Assembly: GCA_013146195.2 (NCBI GenBank)
Contig: CM028378.1
Span: 85,556,295 to 85,620,294 of the forward strand
DNA length: 64,000 nt
Source of the DNA: Codonopsis lanceolata
Lineage: Eukaryota; Streptophyta; Magnoliopsida; Asterales; Campanulaceae
Direction of reading: 5' to 3'
Shown here: positions 10,784 through 22,588 of the stretch, in pieces
How positions within the stretch are numbered: position 1 is the stretch's first letter
Layout: every line of letters begins with the position of its first letter
Notes under the pieces: generated by a model
Told to the model about the DNA's origin: nothing
Seen by the model: only the letters and a program-made list of their open reading frames with translations
The model's database searches: none
Position numbers and translations under genes: made by a program

Positions 10784-12027
10784 TGTTGTTTCTCATTTGT
10801 ATCTTGATTTACATCTGTTCATACATTACTTTAAGTTCTATGCTTAGTGGCTAATTGGGCTGCGTATCAATTAGGGTGGCAACTGTGTATAGAACATTGC
10901 CTTAGAAAAGTTTTTATAGGCTTCACAGGTTCAGCGGAAGACTTCAACTGAAGGCTTCACTGGAAGACTTCATACTGCATCCAGCGGCAGACCTTGTCTG
11001 CACCTATTCAAGCATGACGTGTCCAATCATCAAATCTTAGTGGATTAATTAAATTCGAACTTTATCAGTTTGAATTTAAATTAAAACAATCTTCTATCAA
11101 CTCTTGACTTCTCAAACACGCATGTCCAGCTTTCCGAAAAGTGAAGACTTTCGCCTCCTGAAAAGTGACAGAGCAGGTGAACAGACTGACACTTACAGTC
11201 TGTACCAACTATTGCAGGTCTGCAACTCTGATTGCTCACCTACCAGTTGCTACAATAACTCTGCACTATTCTCTGCTCAGTATCAGTGAAGACAAAATCT
11301 ACAAAGTCAGCTCCATGCATTTAATGCATTCAACCTAATAGAGCTGTTACTCTTCGTCTTCTCCAAACAGTCTCAAGAATGTCCCAGCTATAAATACTGC
11401 CATTAAAGATTGAAGAAAACAATGCTCTGAATCTCTCCAACAACATTAAGTCTTATATACTCAGTGTATTCAAGAGATCTTAAACTGATCAACCCAACAA
11501 CAACAACAAGATCTGCATCAACACTTTATCTTTTGCTTCTTATTGTTGTTTCTTTAACTATTCTTTTGCACCATTGAATATTCTGTTTTGTCCATATATT
11601 CAATTCCCAACCCCCAAACACAAGTCAAATATTTTGTACACGATCCATTGGAACTCTTTGTAATAGAACTAGTGGAAAACATAGTGCACATTTTAATCCA
11701 AGGTTGACTGCCTTGGTGGTGGACGTAGCACTCTTTATAGTGCGAACCATCTCAAAATACTTGTGTTCTTTCATTACTGTTCTTTACTACTTTACTGTTT
11801 CATATCTCTTTACTTATCGGTTCAACTGCAAACTTGAGTATTCAGCAAAGTCTACCGGTAGTGCTTCACCGGCAGACTTGAACTGTCTTCCGATCAAGAC
11901 TTCCGCTACTTCAATCTTTTCTATAGATTGCAAGTGCTTGTTTTTGGAATTTATACAAAAAGTTAGTGTCAAATAAGCTATTCAACCCCCCCCTTCTAAC
12001 TTATTATTCTGCCCTTTGGGACTAACA
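10784..12027 (+). mobile_element. Copia-type solo LTR
   Basis: It starts TGTTGTTTCTC and ends GGGACTAACA, and matches the 5' LTR at about 37391-38650 in several blocks. These are GTGGCTAAT..GGTCTGCGTACCAGTTAG-like near the start, TTGTACAYGATCCATT, GGTAGTGGACGTAG.ACT with the following TACGAACCA, and GGCTATTCAACCCCCCCTTCTA at the end. TATA (TATAAATA) is at 11389. No primer-binding site follows, so it is a solo LTR or truncated copy. The flanks CAAAC (left) and CAAAA (right) could be a degraded 5-bp duplication. The U3 contains several GGAAGACTTC-like short repeats (10935-10985). Confidence 0.65.
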
Positions 12028-12072
12028 CAAAAAAACAACAAGCACTAGGTGGGATGGATGGTGCGTTTCGCC

Positions 12073-13090
12073 CATCATAGGCAAAACTGGTGGGAACTCT
12101 AAAAACACGTTTTCCCCAGCATAGGAAAAACGATGCCACTTTTCAAACGCGTTTTCCCCAGCATAGAGAAAGTGATTCAACTTTTAAAATGCATTTTCCC
12201 CAGCATAGGGAAGACGATGCAACTTTTCAAATGCGTTTTCTCCAGTATAGGGAAAGCGATGCCACTTTTCAAACGCTTTCTCCCTAGCATAGGGAAAACG
12301 ATGCAACTTTTAAAATGCGATTTTCCTAGCATAGGGAAAACGATGCAACTTTTCAAACACGTTTTTCCCAACATAGGGAAAACAATACAACTTTTAAAAC
12401 GCGCTTTCCCCAGCATAGGGAAAACGATGCAAATTTTCAAACGCGCTTTCCCCAGCATAGGGAAAGCAATGCCACTTTTCAAATGCGTTTTCCCCAGCAT
12501 AGGGAAAATGCAACATAGGGAAAGCGATGCCACTTTTCAAACGCGTTTTCCTCAGCATAGGGAAAACGATGCAACTTTTTAAACGCGCTTTCCCCATCAT
12601 AGGGAAAACGATGCAACTTTTCAAACGCGCTTTCCCTAGCATAGGGAAAGTGATGCCACTTTTCAAACGCGTTTTCCCCAGCATAGGGAAGTCGATGTAA
12701 CTTTTAAAACGCGCTTTCCCCAGCATAGGGAAAACGATGCAAATTTTCAAATGCGCTTTCCCCAGCATAGAGAAAGTGATGCAACTTTTTAAAACAGGAT
12801 TTCCCCAGCATAGGGAAAGCGATGTAATTTTTTAAAACGGGCTTTTCCTAGCATAGGGAAAGCGATGCAACTTTTTAAAACTGGCTTTCCCTAGCATAGG
12901 GAAAGTGATGATTTTTTTTTAAAAAAAACAGACTTTCCCCAGCATAGGGAAAGCGATGCTGCTTTTTAAAATGTGCGTAACCCAGAATATGAAAAGTTAT
13001 GCGATTTTTAAAAATGTGTTTATTCCAGCATAGGAGAAGCGATGCAAGTTTTTTTTAAGTGCTTATCCTTTCATAGGAGAAGCGATGATT
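12073..13090. repeat. 42-bp minisatellite, about 24 copies, hairpin-forming
   Basis: Successive copies of the core AGCATAGGG lie exactly 42 bases apart in the ordered part (for example 12412 to 12454). Each unit contains a dyad of the type CGTTTTCCC-CAGCATA-GGGAAAACG, so every unit can fold into a short hairpin with a 7-base loop. Copies diverge toward the right end (after about 12960), and one copy near 12500 carries a partial duplication. Because 42 is a multiple of 3, long open frames appear on both strands; I do not regard these as genes. Confidence 0.92.
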
Positions 13091-14267
13091 ATGAAGTCTT
13101 GTGGTGGAATGCCGCCAATTGTTTCTAAAATGCAGGGATGATGATAAGGTCAGTAATATGTGGGAAAAGTTTTGAGATCAGATATAGTGGTGCGAAACAA
13201 AGTCGTTGAATTACTTACTCCATCACTTTACAATTTAGCTTACATGCAAACTGTAGTTGATAGTATCTATACGCGATTGACCCTCTTTTAAGCAAAACTA
13301 AATTATCTTTTATAAACACACTGTACTTCTCGGCTGGTGAGTGAAATGGTTGAGGTTGTTTTTTTGGGGTTTACTCGAAGCTTTGGCCACAATCGTAGGA
13401 GGTGTGACATATATAAGTTTGTTTGGTTTTTGGTATCTGGTGGGGCTTTCTTAGTGAATAAATTTAATGGAGGGCTTTCGTTTCTTTCTTTTGACTTGAT
13501 AACAAAATATCATGGTTTTTGGCAAAGAACGTAAGGAGGGGTTTCAAAAACCGGACCCATAGGACGAGATAACACGGCGATCAGGCAGTCAGATTTAATA
13601 GAACTTAGAGAAACCGACGCGACGCCAAAGCGAAACAAATAGTCTAACCTTGTATGTGAGGTTCCTAACCTTTGGTATCTTGGACAGAAATTGGTAGACA
13701 ACCAGTCTAGCATCAAAAGGAAGGTAGGGGCAAAGTGTATCCGAAATAAAACAACCCGGCTCGTAGAAATCATGAGGGACCTTATAGTAGCGTACCAACT
13801 CTGCAATAGGTTATCTGTGATAACCTTGGATTCAGATTAGGATTGGGCATAATAAGTGATCTTGTCATCCAATCCTAAGAAGTCCTTGCCCAATAAGGCT
13901 GAGGCCAAGCTTTCTCGGTTGATATGTGTTTCCAAAATGCCTCTTTTTACTAATTCCAAAAGTATCTTTTCTTATCTTGTTTGTAGCGGGCTTTAGATTC
14001 TTCAAAGATTTCCTAACCGGAATATCTTCCGTTATGACCAACAATTCATGACCCATGGAACATGCGATAGAAGACTGCATGGACAAGACTCATGAGTTCG
14101 GTGGGAAAAGCTCCAAGGTGACTCAATCAACAATTTTTTTCGAAATGGGATAGAAAGCCCCTAGCATACTCAAGTGATACACTTTTATTGATATAAATGA
14201 TCCTAGAAGGAAGTGGATGGAGGGAAAGCCCCTTTTTTTTTTTTTTTTTTTAGAAAATCAAGGGCAT
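13091..14267. other. Unassigned region with an unrecognised minus-strand ORF
   Basis: No known domain is recognised in this 1.2-kb stretch before the assembly gap. The most protein-like piece is minus strand 13806-13595, reading LVRYYKVPHDFYEP near its start and an aromatic-rich continuation, with further short frames upstream to about 14086. It has varied composition rather than repeats, so it may be a fragment of an unknown element. A poly-T run (14232-14251) precedes the gap. Confidence 0.3.
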
Positions 14268-14367
14268 NNNNNNNNNNNNNNNNNNNNNNNNNNNNNNNNN
14301 NNNNNNNNNNNNNNNNNNNNNNNNNNNNNNNNNNNNNNNNNNNNNNNNNNNNNNNNNNNNNNNNNNN
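14268..14367. other. Assembly gap of 100 N
   Basis: Exactly 100 N. The round number suggests a scaffold join of unknown true length. The chromovirus pseudogene begins just after it, so its upstream half (5' LTR, gag, protease) may be hidden here or the order may be wrong. Confidence 0.99.
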
Positions 14368-14539
14368 CTTCCCATTTGTGGGTGATCATGCCGAGTGGCT
14401 TGCATTTTATTTACTGCTTTAGGGCTGAAAATTGACCCTCTCAGGGTGTATGGGTTATCTTGCATGCGTTGTTGATAAGAAGAGTCTTCAGTTAGAAGAG
14501 GTTCAGTGGTATGAGTTTCGATGTATTTTCTACCAACCA

Positions 14540-17160
14540 TGCTATGCCACCCAGATAGAGAGCTAGAATTTTGTATTGAGCTTATTCAGGGGACTTCACC
14601 GGTTCCTCTGCCAGAGTATAGGATGGCGCTGCGGAGCTTAAGGAGTTGAAAATTCAGTTGCGAGACTCCTAGAGATTGGCTTTATTAAACCGAGTGTGTC
14701 GCCTTGGGGGAGATGCTTATTGTGAGGAAGAAAGATGGGAGTTTCTTGGTTATGCATAGATTATTGGGAATTGAATAAGGTGACCATTACGAATAAATAT
14801 CCTACCCCACATCGATGACACTCTTTGACCAATTGCAAGGGTCTATTAGTTACTACCAATTGAAGGTTAGAGGAAGACATTCCAAAGACGGCTTCCTTTG
14901 AATTTGTAGTGATGTCGTTTAGGTTGATGAATGCACCGGTGTTTATGGACTTGATGAATCGTGTCTTTCATAGCTATCTTGATTGTTTCGTGGTAGTCTT
15001 TATTGATGACATCTTAGTGTATTCGAATCGGAGGAGCATGAGAAACACTTGAGGATTGTCTTGTCAATTCTTGGGAGAAAACGACTTTCGATGAAGTTTA
15101 GTAAATGTGCTGAACAATGGGCATATAGTTTCTAAGCGCCCGGGATAGCCGTTGATCCTTCTAAGGTTGGCGGTGATGAATTGGAAGAGACCTAGTTCGA
15201 TTCTTAGGAGTTTCGGGAGTTTTCTTAAGGTCTAGCGGGTTATTGGAGATTTATTGAGGGTTTTCTTAAGGATTGTGACTCAGTGGAATAATTTTGTGAT
15301 TTATGCTTCTAAGGAAGGTTTGGGGTGTGGCTGCAAATGGTAGAGTTAGCCTATCTGCCATGAGCGAGGAATTACCGACACATGATTTGGAGTTGAGCTA
15401 TTTTCGCGTTGCATAAATGGAAACACTACTTGTATGGGGCTAAATTTGAGATCTTTCCGTACCCAAAAAAGTTTGAAGTATTTGTTTTCTCAAAAGGAGT
15501 TGAACATGAGGCAAAGAAGATGGATGGGATTATTTTGATCATCATGGGAAGGCAAATGTAGTAGCGGATGCCTTAGTAGGAAAGATCACATGTCTTGTAT
15601 GATGGTTAGAGAATGGAAGATGTTGGAAGATTTGCGAGATTGGGGTCCTAGTTTTTATGATTGAGGTGTAATTTTTGCAAATGTTAGTGCTACTTGCTTG
15701 ATTTTGAAAAGGAAAGAAGCGCAAGGGAATGATCGGAGTTGAAGAAAATTATTGATGGGTTGGTGAGAATGTATCTGATTTTGTGATTAATAGTGAGGGT
15801 ACTTTGACATTTGAGGTAGAATTTGAATAATGATTTGAAGAGCTAGTTCTTGAATTTCATAAGCAGGTATACCATTCACAGGGGAGCACGAAGATGTATT
15901 TGGATTTGAAAAGACAATTTTGGTGGAAAGGCATGAAGAGGGAAATGCGGGGTAATATATCGAAGTGTTTGACTTGCCAACGGGTTAAGAGGCTGAACAT
16001 CAGGCTGCGGGATTTCTACAACCACTTGAGATTCTGAATGGAAGTGGGAGTTTATTACTATGGATTTTGTGACGGGGTTACAAGCGCAGAGGATTTAATG
16101 CGAGAGTTTAATAGGTTTGGGTTATAGTTGACTAAGACTAAGTGCACACTTTATTCCATTGCTATCACTTCTCTTATTCATGACTCCGGTTGGCGACCTT
16201 GTACATTCGGAGATCGTGAGACTTCATGGCGTACTCCATGAGTAATCGATAGAGATCCAGGTTCACATCCGATCCATTTTGCAAGCGTTGCAAGAGGCTT
16301 TGGGGACAGATTAGACTTGATTATACAAAAGACAACTTTTCATCCTCAAACGGATGGTCATCCGAACGTTTGATTCAGCGTTTGAGATTTTGGAGGACAT
16401 GCTTCGAGCTTGTGCCGTGGATTTTAAAGGAAGTTGGGATTCTCATTTACCCTTGGCGGAGTTTGCGTATAATAATAGTTACCAAAAGAGCATAAAGATG
16501 GCAGTATGAAGCATTGTATGGGCGTAAGTGTAGATCACCAATTTGTTGGGGCGAAGTTGGAGAGGCAAAACTTTGGGGTTAGAGTTAGTGCAACTGTGAT
16601 CGGTTAAGAGCGTGAAGATAATTAGAGATAGATTACGCACCGCTCAAAGTCGACAAAGAGCTACACGGATAATCGTAGAAGGGATCTTGAGTTCCAAGTG
16701 GGAGACTACGTGTTCTTGAAGGTGACACAGGAGAGTGCAGAAGAGATTCGGCGAAAGGGAAGCTTACAGATCTTGATACATTGGCCCGTTCGAGGTTCTT
16801 GAGAGAGTTGGGTCATCCCTAGCGTATCGAATTGCATTGCCACCTTCACTTTCGTGAGACTCATAACGTATTTCATGTTTCTATGTTACGGAAGTATATG
16901 AGAGATGAATCACATGTGCTTGAGTATGAGGATATAACGTTTGAGCCGGATATGTCCTATGTTGAAAAGCCCGTGAAGATTATGGATACTAAAGAGCAAG
17001 TTCTACGAACCAAGAATATTCCTTTAGTCAAAGTTCTTTGGAAGAATCACAACATCGAGGAAGCGACTTGGGAAACAGAAGCGGAGATGCGCGAGAAGCA
17101 TCCACATTTGTTTGAGGGACTTGGTAAGAATTTAGGGACTAAATTCCTTAAGGAGGGGAG
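14540..17160 (+). pseudogene. Chromovirus (Ty3/gypsy, Tekay/Del-type) pol, heavily decayed
   Basis: Order of recognisable pieces: the approach to reverse transcriptase (EFCIELIQGTSPVPLPEYRM, about 14565); RT block with MNAPVFMDLMNRVF and the catalytic FIDDILVYSN (about 14930-15030; the family usually has ..DD); RNase H region (about 15240-15560); integrase zinc-binding segment with GMKREM...CLTCQRVK (about 15890-15995); integrase core traces near TTFHPQTDGHP (16340) and AYNNSYQKS (16470). The C-terminal chromodomain has an open frame: PVKIMDTKEQVLR, then IPLVKVLWKNHNIEEATWE (16965-17085). Many single-base indels and stops occur in between, so no full protein is possible. Gag and protease are not visible, being upstream of or inside the N gap. 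Confidence 0.85.
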
Positions 17161-17162
17161 AA
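17150..17162 (+). promoter_or_regulatory. Polypurine tract of the chromovirus
   Basis: AAGGAGGGGAGAA immediately precedes the TG of the 3' LTR, the position where plus-strand DNA synthesis is primed in LTR retrotransposons. The overlapping open frame runs a little past it. Confidence 0.8.
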
Positions 17163-19985
17163 TGTGGCACCCTAGCCATTCGTTGCTTGTGTTCATGCAT
17201 TCATATTGCTTGTAAGCATGTTTGCATAGTCTATATATGATTTAGAATCATTCATAAGTCATTCATGAAGCTCTTAACATGTTTAGAATCATGTATGCTT
17301 GCTTGTTGAATCGTGGGTTCGATTGCTTTGTTTTGGCCTTAGCGATTTCCCTCGTTGCTCATATTGCTTGTATTTCGTCGTGCGAAGTGTTCGTTGAGTT
17401 CTCGGCCTTGTATTCAGGTCATAACCATGTTTAAACAAGCCTTTTCCATGTCCAAGTTATCCTAGTATGATTGGTGTTTGATTGGTGTTTGATTCGTTAA
17501 CCATTCATCGCAGGATTCGAGCCTTGTTCTACCTTGTTTCGGATGTTGTTCGGGTGTGTTTCCGACTTGTTTTGAGTTGGGTTAGACCTTAGAATGGTTG
17601 CCCATGAGTTTGGGACCATTTAGGACATGTTTAGACCAAGTTCAAGGTTGGACCATGCGCTCGCATCAATTCGATCACTAGCTCTTGAGACGCCTTGAAG
17701 CATTGCAAAATGGTCATGAGTGGAAATAGGTCGAGCGCCCAGATGTGGCGCCTGGCCATATGACGCCCGCCTCAAGCTGGTGTCACCTACGGAATTTTCT
17801 CTTGCAATCTGATTTGTGACCAATAATTAGACCCTTAACCCCCATCCTAATTGACCCTAAACCTCCCTAACCCTCCTTACTTATGTCCTAACATCTCTAA
17901 CAACTTTTAAGAGTGGATTAAGAGTGCTTTAGTGATTAATTAAGCTACCAAAATCAGATTTAAAGAGACCACATCATGTTGACACTTGTCCCACTCAATT
18001 TTTAAACCCATATACACCACATCTGCAGATTTTGACCCTCATTTCTCTCCTTCACTCTCCAAAAACGGGATTTCTTCTCCAAGACTCTCCCATGGCTTCT
18101 TGAAGCTCTCATCTTCATCCTCCATGATCCATCCTCCATTTGCTCAAGCCACCTCCATAAAAAGTGTAGAGCTTGAAGAGTAGATCACTTTCAACCGAAT
18201 AGTTTTCTTCCTTGCTTTCTTGGGTGTAGAATACAAGTAAGTTACTTCTTTTCTTCTTTGTTTTAGTTCTCATTGACCCTAAGGAAACAAAGCTTATGAT
18301 GTATGAGGTCAATGAGGACACATAATTGCTTCTTATGCCTTCATCTTGTGTTTTGAAAGAATGAGTTTGTTAGAAGCATGTATAGGATGATTTCTTGCCT
18401 ATCAAAGTTTATAATACTCTTTCATCTTGTCTATTTAAGGTTATGAACATGTTAGAAACATGTATTATATATATGTTGATAGAAATGGTGCTATATGAGA
18501 ATGCCCTAATTTAAGCCTATTTGACAAGTTGTTATGTTGTTATGTGTTCTATCCTATAAATTGAACTTTATGATGTATATGAATCACATTGCAATGCTTT
18601 GGTGAATTTATAACCTTGTTGAACTTAGAAATGGCCTAGGTTGGGTTATGAAGCACATAGCTTCAATTTCTCCAAAATTGGGAATTTAGAGTAAAGACTC
18701 AACGGAGTCGACTCTAGGGAAGATTTGAACATGTTGAACCCTAATTTCAATCCCTACGAAGTTTGGACACCGTTTGATTGGGTTTACTCAAATATGAGCT
18801 TAGATTAATTGTTTGCAACAAGTTGTTGTGTATGATTGGTTTTGAGCAATTAATTGCCTTGACATGTTTTATGGTAGAGATTAATACCCTACTTGCTCGG
18901 ATGAGTTCGCTCTTGTCGGATTCAATCCTTAATTGGTTTAAGTCAAGTAAATATCTACTTGTGCATCACATTGAGTCCAGCTGGCATTATTTGGTTTGTT
19001 TATTACGTCAGGGTGGGACGATGCATCACCTTTACGAATTGCGAGATTCGTGCTCGCAATGGATCGCCGCATCTGGGACCTCACACACACCTCCACTGTG
19101 TGCCGCAGTGGGGAAGTAGCCCCTTTGCCGTATCAATACATGCCGCATTGGCTGCTAATTAAATCGAGTAGGTTCTCGGTATAAGTCGATGAATTCACAA
19201 AACATCGATGGCACAACCAGTATAACAAAGTTTATTTCGGAGCTCTGGCGGCGTGACTATATCATATCCTACTTGTATGATTTATTTTCCCGCACTTATG
19301 TGAATAATGTGCTAAGTGCTATATGAAGAACATGAGCCATAATTGTGATAAATGTCATGCTATAACATGAACATGCATTTTTTTTAGTAACTTACTAAGT
19401 CTTTCGACTTAACCTATTTGTTTACTTTGTTTTCCTTAGATCCGAGCCAAGGAGACGGATTTCCCTAGACTCGCCATAACCGCATTAGTTGATTGCGAGC
19501 TAGAAGGTTGTTCTTTTGGGATTTGTAATTAGACTTTTGTTTTGGCAAGGACGTTGGGAAGCAAGTCACCTAGACTTGACTTTGGGGTTTTTGTTGTTGT
19601 AGTATAACCTTATGACTTAAGACTTATATTCTTTTGTATGCCGACTTATAGGTCGAGCTTGTTTATATGTTAATGGTTCATTACAGTTTCTTCCGCTAAA
19701 GCTCTTTTAAATATTATTGTTGTTGTTGTCTCCGGCATGTTGTGGCCGTTGAGGATATTATATGCATGTGTTAAAATTGTAGGAGTGGTTGTTGGGTTCC
19801 GGCTGTAACGTCGCCGATGACTTGTTTATTTTAAGATTATTTTCCGGCCAAGTGTAGCCGAGTTGTTGTTTGTATGCGATGTTGCGCCACATGAATTTTA
19901 TAATCCTACTTGCGCGTGCTTACTTGTGTATATTTGGGCGGTCCGACTTGGGGTTTCGCATTGGAATCCGGGTCGGGGTGCCACA
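17163..19985 (+). mobile_element. 3' LTR of the chromovirus (2.8 kb)
   Basis: It begins TGTGGCACCC and ends GGGTGCCACA, a perfect 10-bp terminal inverted repeat, directly after the polypurine tract. It is homologous in segments to the minus-strand LTR at 58645-62641: the terminal GGAATCCGGGTCGGGG..GCCACA, and the block with GTCCAGCTGGCAT and CCACTGTGTGCCGCAGTGGGGAAG (18975-19115). No gene is supported inside; short frames are typical of a non-coding LTR. A matching upstream LTR is not in the window. Confidence 0.85.
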
Positions 19986-20600
19986 TTATCAATCCCTATA
20001 TTGTCTTACTTTGAACAAGTGAATGTAATCGTGAATAATAAAGGCCTAGAGGTGCGGATAACTGCATGATCAATGTGCATATGTCGTACACTGGCTCACC
20101 ATTATGATAAATTGAACCTATCGATGCACGAGAGTGATAAGTTATGGTCAGGTTCCATATATGACCTAAGTGATAGTTAGGATCATATGTTCTTGTGCTT
20201 AGGATATAGAATGGACGAATTATTTGGAGATGGAGACTGAACGGTAATTCGACAGACTATATCTATATTTTGTGAACGAACCTAAGAAATTGAATAATAC
20301 TTTATCAAAATAAGCTATAGAGGAGATACAAGTGAAACCTTAATCCTAGATTTCCATCCACCATAAGATCTTCATAATTTGTAATTGCTGCTGAATTAGT
20401 TAACCTTAGAATAACAATTAGTTTAGATTAAAATCAATATAAAAACCCCCTTAGCTTAATAATTCGCTACCGATAATCGTGCTATTTGAAATCTTCTTGT
20501 CTCTGTGGTTCGACCCTTGCTTCCCAAAACTATTCTACAATAGTCTTGTCCACTTGCAAGGAAATAATTAAAATAAGACATCGATCAAGTTTTTGGCCCG
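19986..20600 (+). mobile_element. Probable LTR 3' end of an Athila-like gypsy element
   Basis: The end of this block (about 20500-20600) reads CTCTGTGGTTCGACCCTTGC, then CTATTCTACAATAGTC, then ATCGATCAAGTTTTTGGCCC. This resembles the U5 end and primer-site junction of Athila-type elements, where the junction is normally followed by TGGCGCCG; here the primer site is degraded. The upstream 400 bases are unassigned and no coding part follows. It is a fragment. Confidence 0.35.
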
Positions 20601-20699
20601 TTCTTACAAGCTAGTTGGACAAGCTGCATAGTTAGTTTGTTGGTAGCGTAATTTTGATCTACTTTATGTGGCGCTTGAGTCGAGGCGAGCATAGGTGGC

Positions 20700-21122
20700 A
20701 GCGAGTGAGCAAGTGTGAGCAAGGGTTTTCCAAGTATCACGGGTAGTGGCGGCCTGTTAGATCAAGGGGACTAAGGGAGTAGAAGGGAAGCCGACAAGAG
20801 CACCAAACAGAAGTTTATCTTCCCGAATCCAGGGTTGGTAATGCATGTTGGGTGTGGGAACATCCTTGGATGATTGAGCATCCTTGGTAAGGACAGTGGG
20901 ATGTGGACATGGATGTGAGCCGTCTACAAACTTGTAGAGGTCATAGTCGATGAGGGTGGCCTTAACTTTGAATTTCCAAGCTATGTAATTGGTGGATGTG
21001 AGTTTTGTGATGTTGTGGTGAGAGATGTTTATGAGGTCGAAAGTTTGTGTGGGATCAAGAGGGTTTTTAATGGTGAGGGAGTGATTGCCGTTAGCTATAG
21101 CTGAAAGTGTTAAGGGCGGCAA
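20700..21122 (-). pseudogene. Copia gag N-terminus, truncated
   Basis: The minus-strand frame 21122-20757 encodes 121 residues with the Copia gag N-terminal pattern: KLTSTNYIAWKFKVKATLI, then YDLYKFVDGSHPCP, then YQPWIREDKLLFGALVG. The in-frame stop at 20757-20759 is followed by a conserved continuation (TRDTWKTLAHT) before homology is lost near 20640. All downstream parts (zinc knuckle, protease, integrase, RT) are missing. It lies 3' of its own primer-binding site and LTR on the same strand, so this is the 5' remnant of an inserted Copia element. Confidence 0.75.
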
Positions 21123-21154
21123 CTAGAGGAAGAAGACGAGGGTTTATGAGCGGA

Positions 21155-21166
21155 GCTCTGATGCCA
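21155..21166 (-). promoter_or_regulatory. Primer-binding site (tRNA-iMet type)
   Basis: On the minus strand TGGCATCAGAGC, one base different from the canonical TGGTATCAGAGC used by plant Copia elements, directly follows the LTR end CTACA. Confidence 0.8.
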
Positions 21167-21407
21167 TGTAGAAACTTATAAAGTTTAGGAATAATGACAT
21201 AGTCTTTCTATTGATTGAATCATCTATTTATAGGAAGAATTACAATTAGGGTTATACTTGAAATAGAGTGCAAGAAACATATACAAGAAAGATAACATAA
21301 TAAGGAAAGAATTATACAATGTAATTACCACTAACTAATAATTACAGATAAATAAGAATAATAAATAATAAATATATTATTCTCTAATATAAGATTGGGT
21401 ATCTACA
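21167..21407 (-). mobile_element. 5' LTR of the truncated Copia element
   Basis: On the minus strand it starts TGTAGATACCC (21407) and ends GTTTCTACA (21167), 241 bp with TGTAG/CTACA terminal inverted repeats. TATA (CCTATAAATAG) is at about 21224-21234. Followed by primer site and gag on the same strand. Short LTRs of this kind are typical of small Copia families. Confidence 0.8.
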
Positions 21408-21444
21408 ATAACTTTATAAATTAATCGAAGTGGAATGGTAATAT

Positions 21445-21977
21445 CAAGGTTCTAAAAATCGTTAGGTGGCTGCTAGGCGGTACACTAGCGCCTAGGGGAC
21501 TAGTCGGGGCGTAATCGGGGCCTAGAATTAAGGCATAATTACCAATTTTTTGATAATTTACATTAAAGATCAAACACATTGAATACAAATTTAATTTTTT
21601 TAATGTTTGTCATTTTATCAAACACTTATCTATATTTGTAAAATGAACAAAAATATACAAACCTACCATTAATCTCAATTCTTAACAACCCCAAAGCAAT
21701 AAACCAACCAAGTTTAGAATTGAAAACAAAAAAGATTTTACTCCAGTTCGTCCCCTATTACCTCCCTCTCTGCCTCACCATTACCACTCCTCCTTCCTTC
21801 TCCAGTTCACCCCCACTTCCTTCTCCGGTCACCGCATGCCACAAAATCAAAGCTACAAAAATAAATTAAGGTCGACGAGGTTTGACGTAGACGTCGACTT
21901 GGTCGATTAGGCGGCGACTAAGAAAGTCGCGGCGGTAAAGAGGGCCTAGCGCCTAGGCGGGACGTTTTAGAACACTG
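21445..21977. mobile_element. Non-autonomous hAT-type element with 8-bp target duplication
   Basis: The ends are CAAGGTTCTAAAAATCG on the left and CGTTTTAGAACACTG on the right. They form an imperfect terminal inverted repeat around GTTCTAAAA. GGTAATAT is duplicated exactly at 21437-21444 and 21978-21985. An 8-bp duplication and CA.TG ends fit the hAT superfamily. No transposase is encoded. Subterminal regions contain many CCTAGGCG/CGCCTAG-type motifs near both ends (CTAGGCGG at 21471; CTAGCGCCTAGGCGGG at 21947), as seen in hAT subterminal binding arrays. Confidence 0.8.
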
Positions 21978-21993
21978 GGTAATATAGATTATA

Positions 21994-22251
21994 CTCCCTT
22001 CGTCCCTAAATAATCGTCTTGGTTGACCTGGCGCACAGTTTAAGAAAAAGTAATTGACTTGATTATTTATATTGGTTTAATGTGTAGTTTCCTTTAATGT
22101 CCATGTATATGTGACCCATAATTAAAGTAGAGTGAAAAAGTAAGAGTAAAATGGTAAAAGTGATGTTCTAAAAAGATAAGTTTCAAAGTAGATAATTATT
22201 TTAGAACAGATAAAAAAAGAAAGGAGGACGATAATTTAGGGACGGAGGGAG
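21994..22251. mobile_element. Stowaway-type MITE, copy 1
   Basis: 258 bp with terminal inverted repeats CTCCCTTCGTCCCTAAATAA and its near-complement ending ATTTAGGGACGGAGGGAG, flanked by TA on both sides (21992-21993, 22252-22253). The CTCCCTCCGTCCC terminus and TA duplication are diagnostic of Stowaway/Tc1-mariner MITEs. It starts only 8 bases after the hAT duplication. Confidence 0.92.
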
Positions 22252-22381
22252 TATATGTTTCCTCCTTATTTTGATAAAATAACACTAAAGCAAAAATAAA
22301 TGGGACTGGTTCTGATAGGACCAACTATAAAAGTTGGCTGTTTTTATTTGATTACATTAGGAAAAAAGCAGTAAAAAAATA

Positions 22382-22580
22382 TATTTACCTCGTTTTTAAA
22401 TTATCGTTTTTCATTCATTTTTCGTTCGTTTTAAAATAATTATTTTTATTAAAAAAATTTTCTCTTTTAAAAAAATATTTTTACCATTTTACTTTTTTTT
22501 ATCTATTTTAATTATAACCACTATTCAAAACATTAAAAACATTAAATAAAACTACACATTTAACTAATATTTATATTACT
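22382..22580. repeat. Degenerate Stowaway-type copy
   Basis: Shares internal order with the intact copies: AAATTATCG, TCGTTCGTTTTAAAATAATTA, TACCATTTTACTTTTT, then ACTACACATTTAACTAATATT. The termini are eroded. Confidence 0.5.
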
Positions 22581-22588
22581 GTTAATTA

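Noticed and set aside
12090..12770. Long open frames on both strands encoding LFKRVFPSIGKTM-like repeats
   Set aside because: The unit is 42 bp, a multiple of three, so a stop-free repeat stays open on both strands. No non-repeat coding sequence, domain or start context supports a gene.
12107..12960. Compensatory base changes supporting the minisatellite hairpin
   Set aside because: Some units change both arms together (GCTTTCCC with GGGAAAGC), but many change one arm only, so the evidence for selected pairing is weak.
12073..13090. Possible CRISPR array
   Set aside because: The repeats are contiguous without unique spacers, and the genome is a plant. It is a minisatellite.
14213..14540. 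Frames that run through the N block
   Set aside because: They exist only because N codons are not stops.
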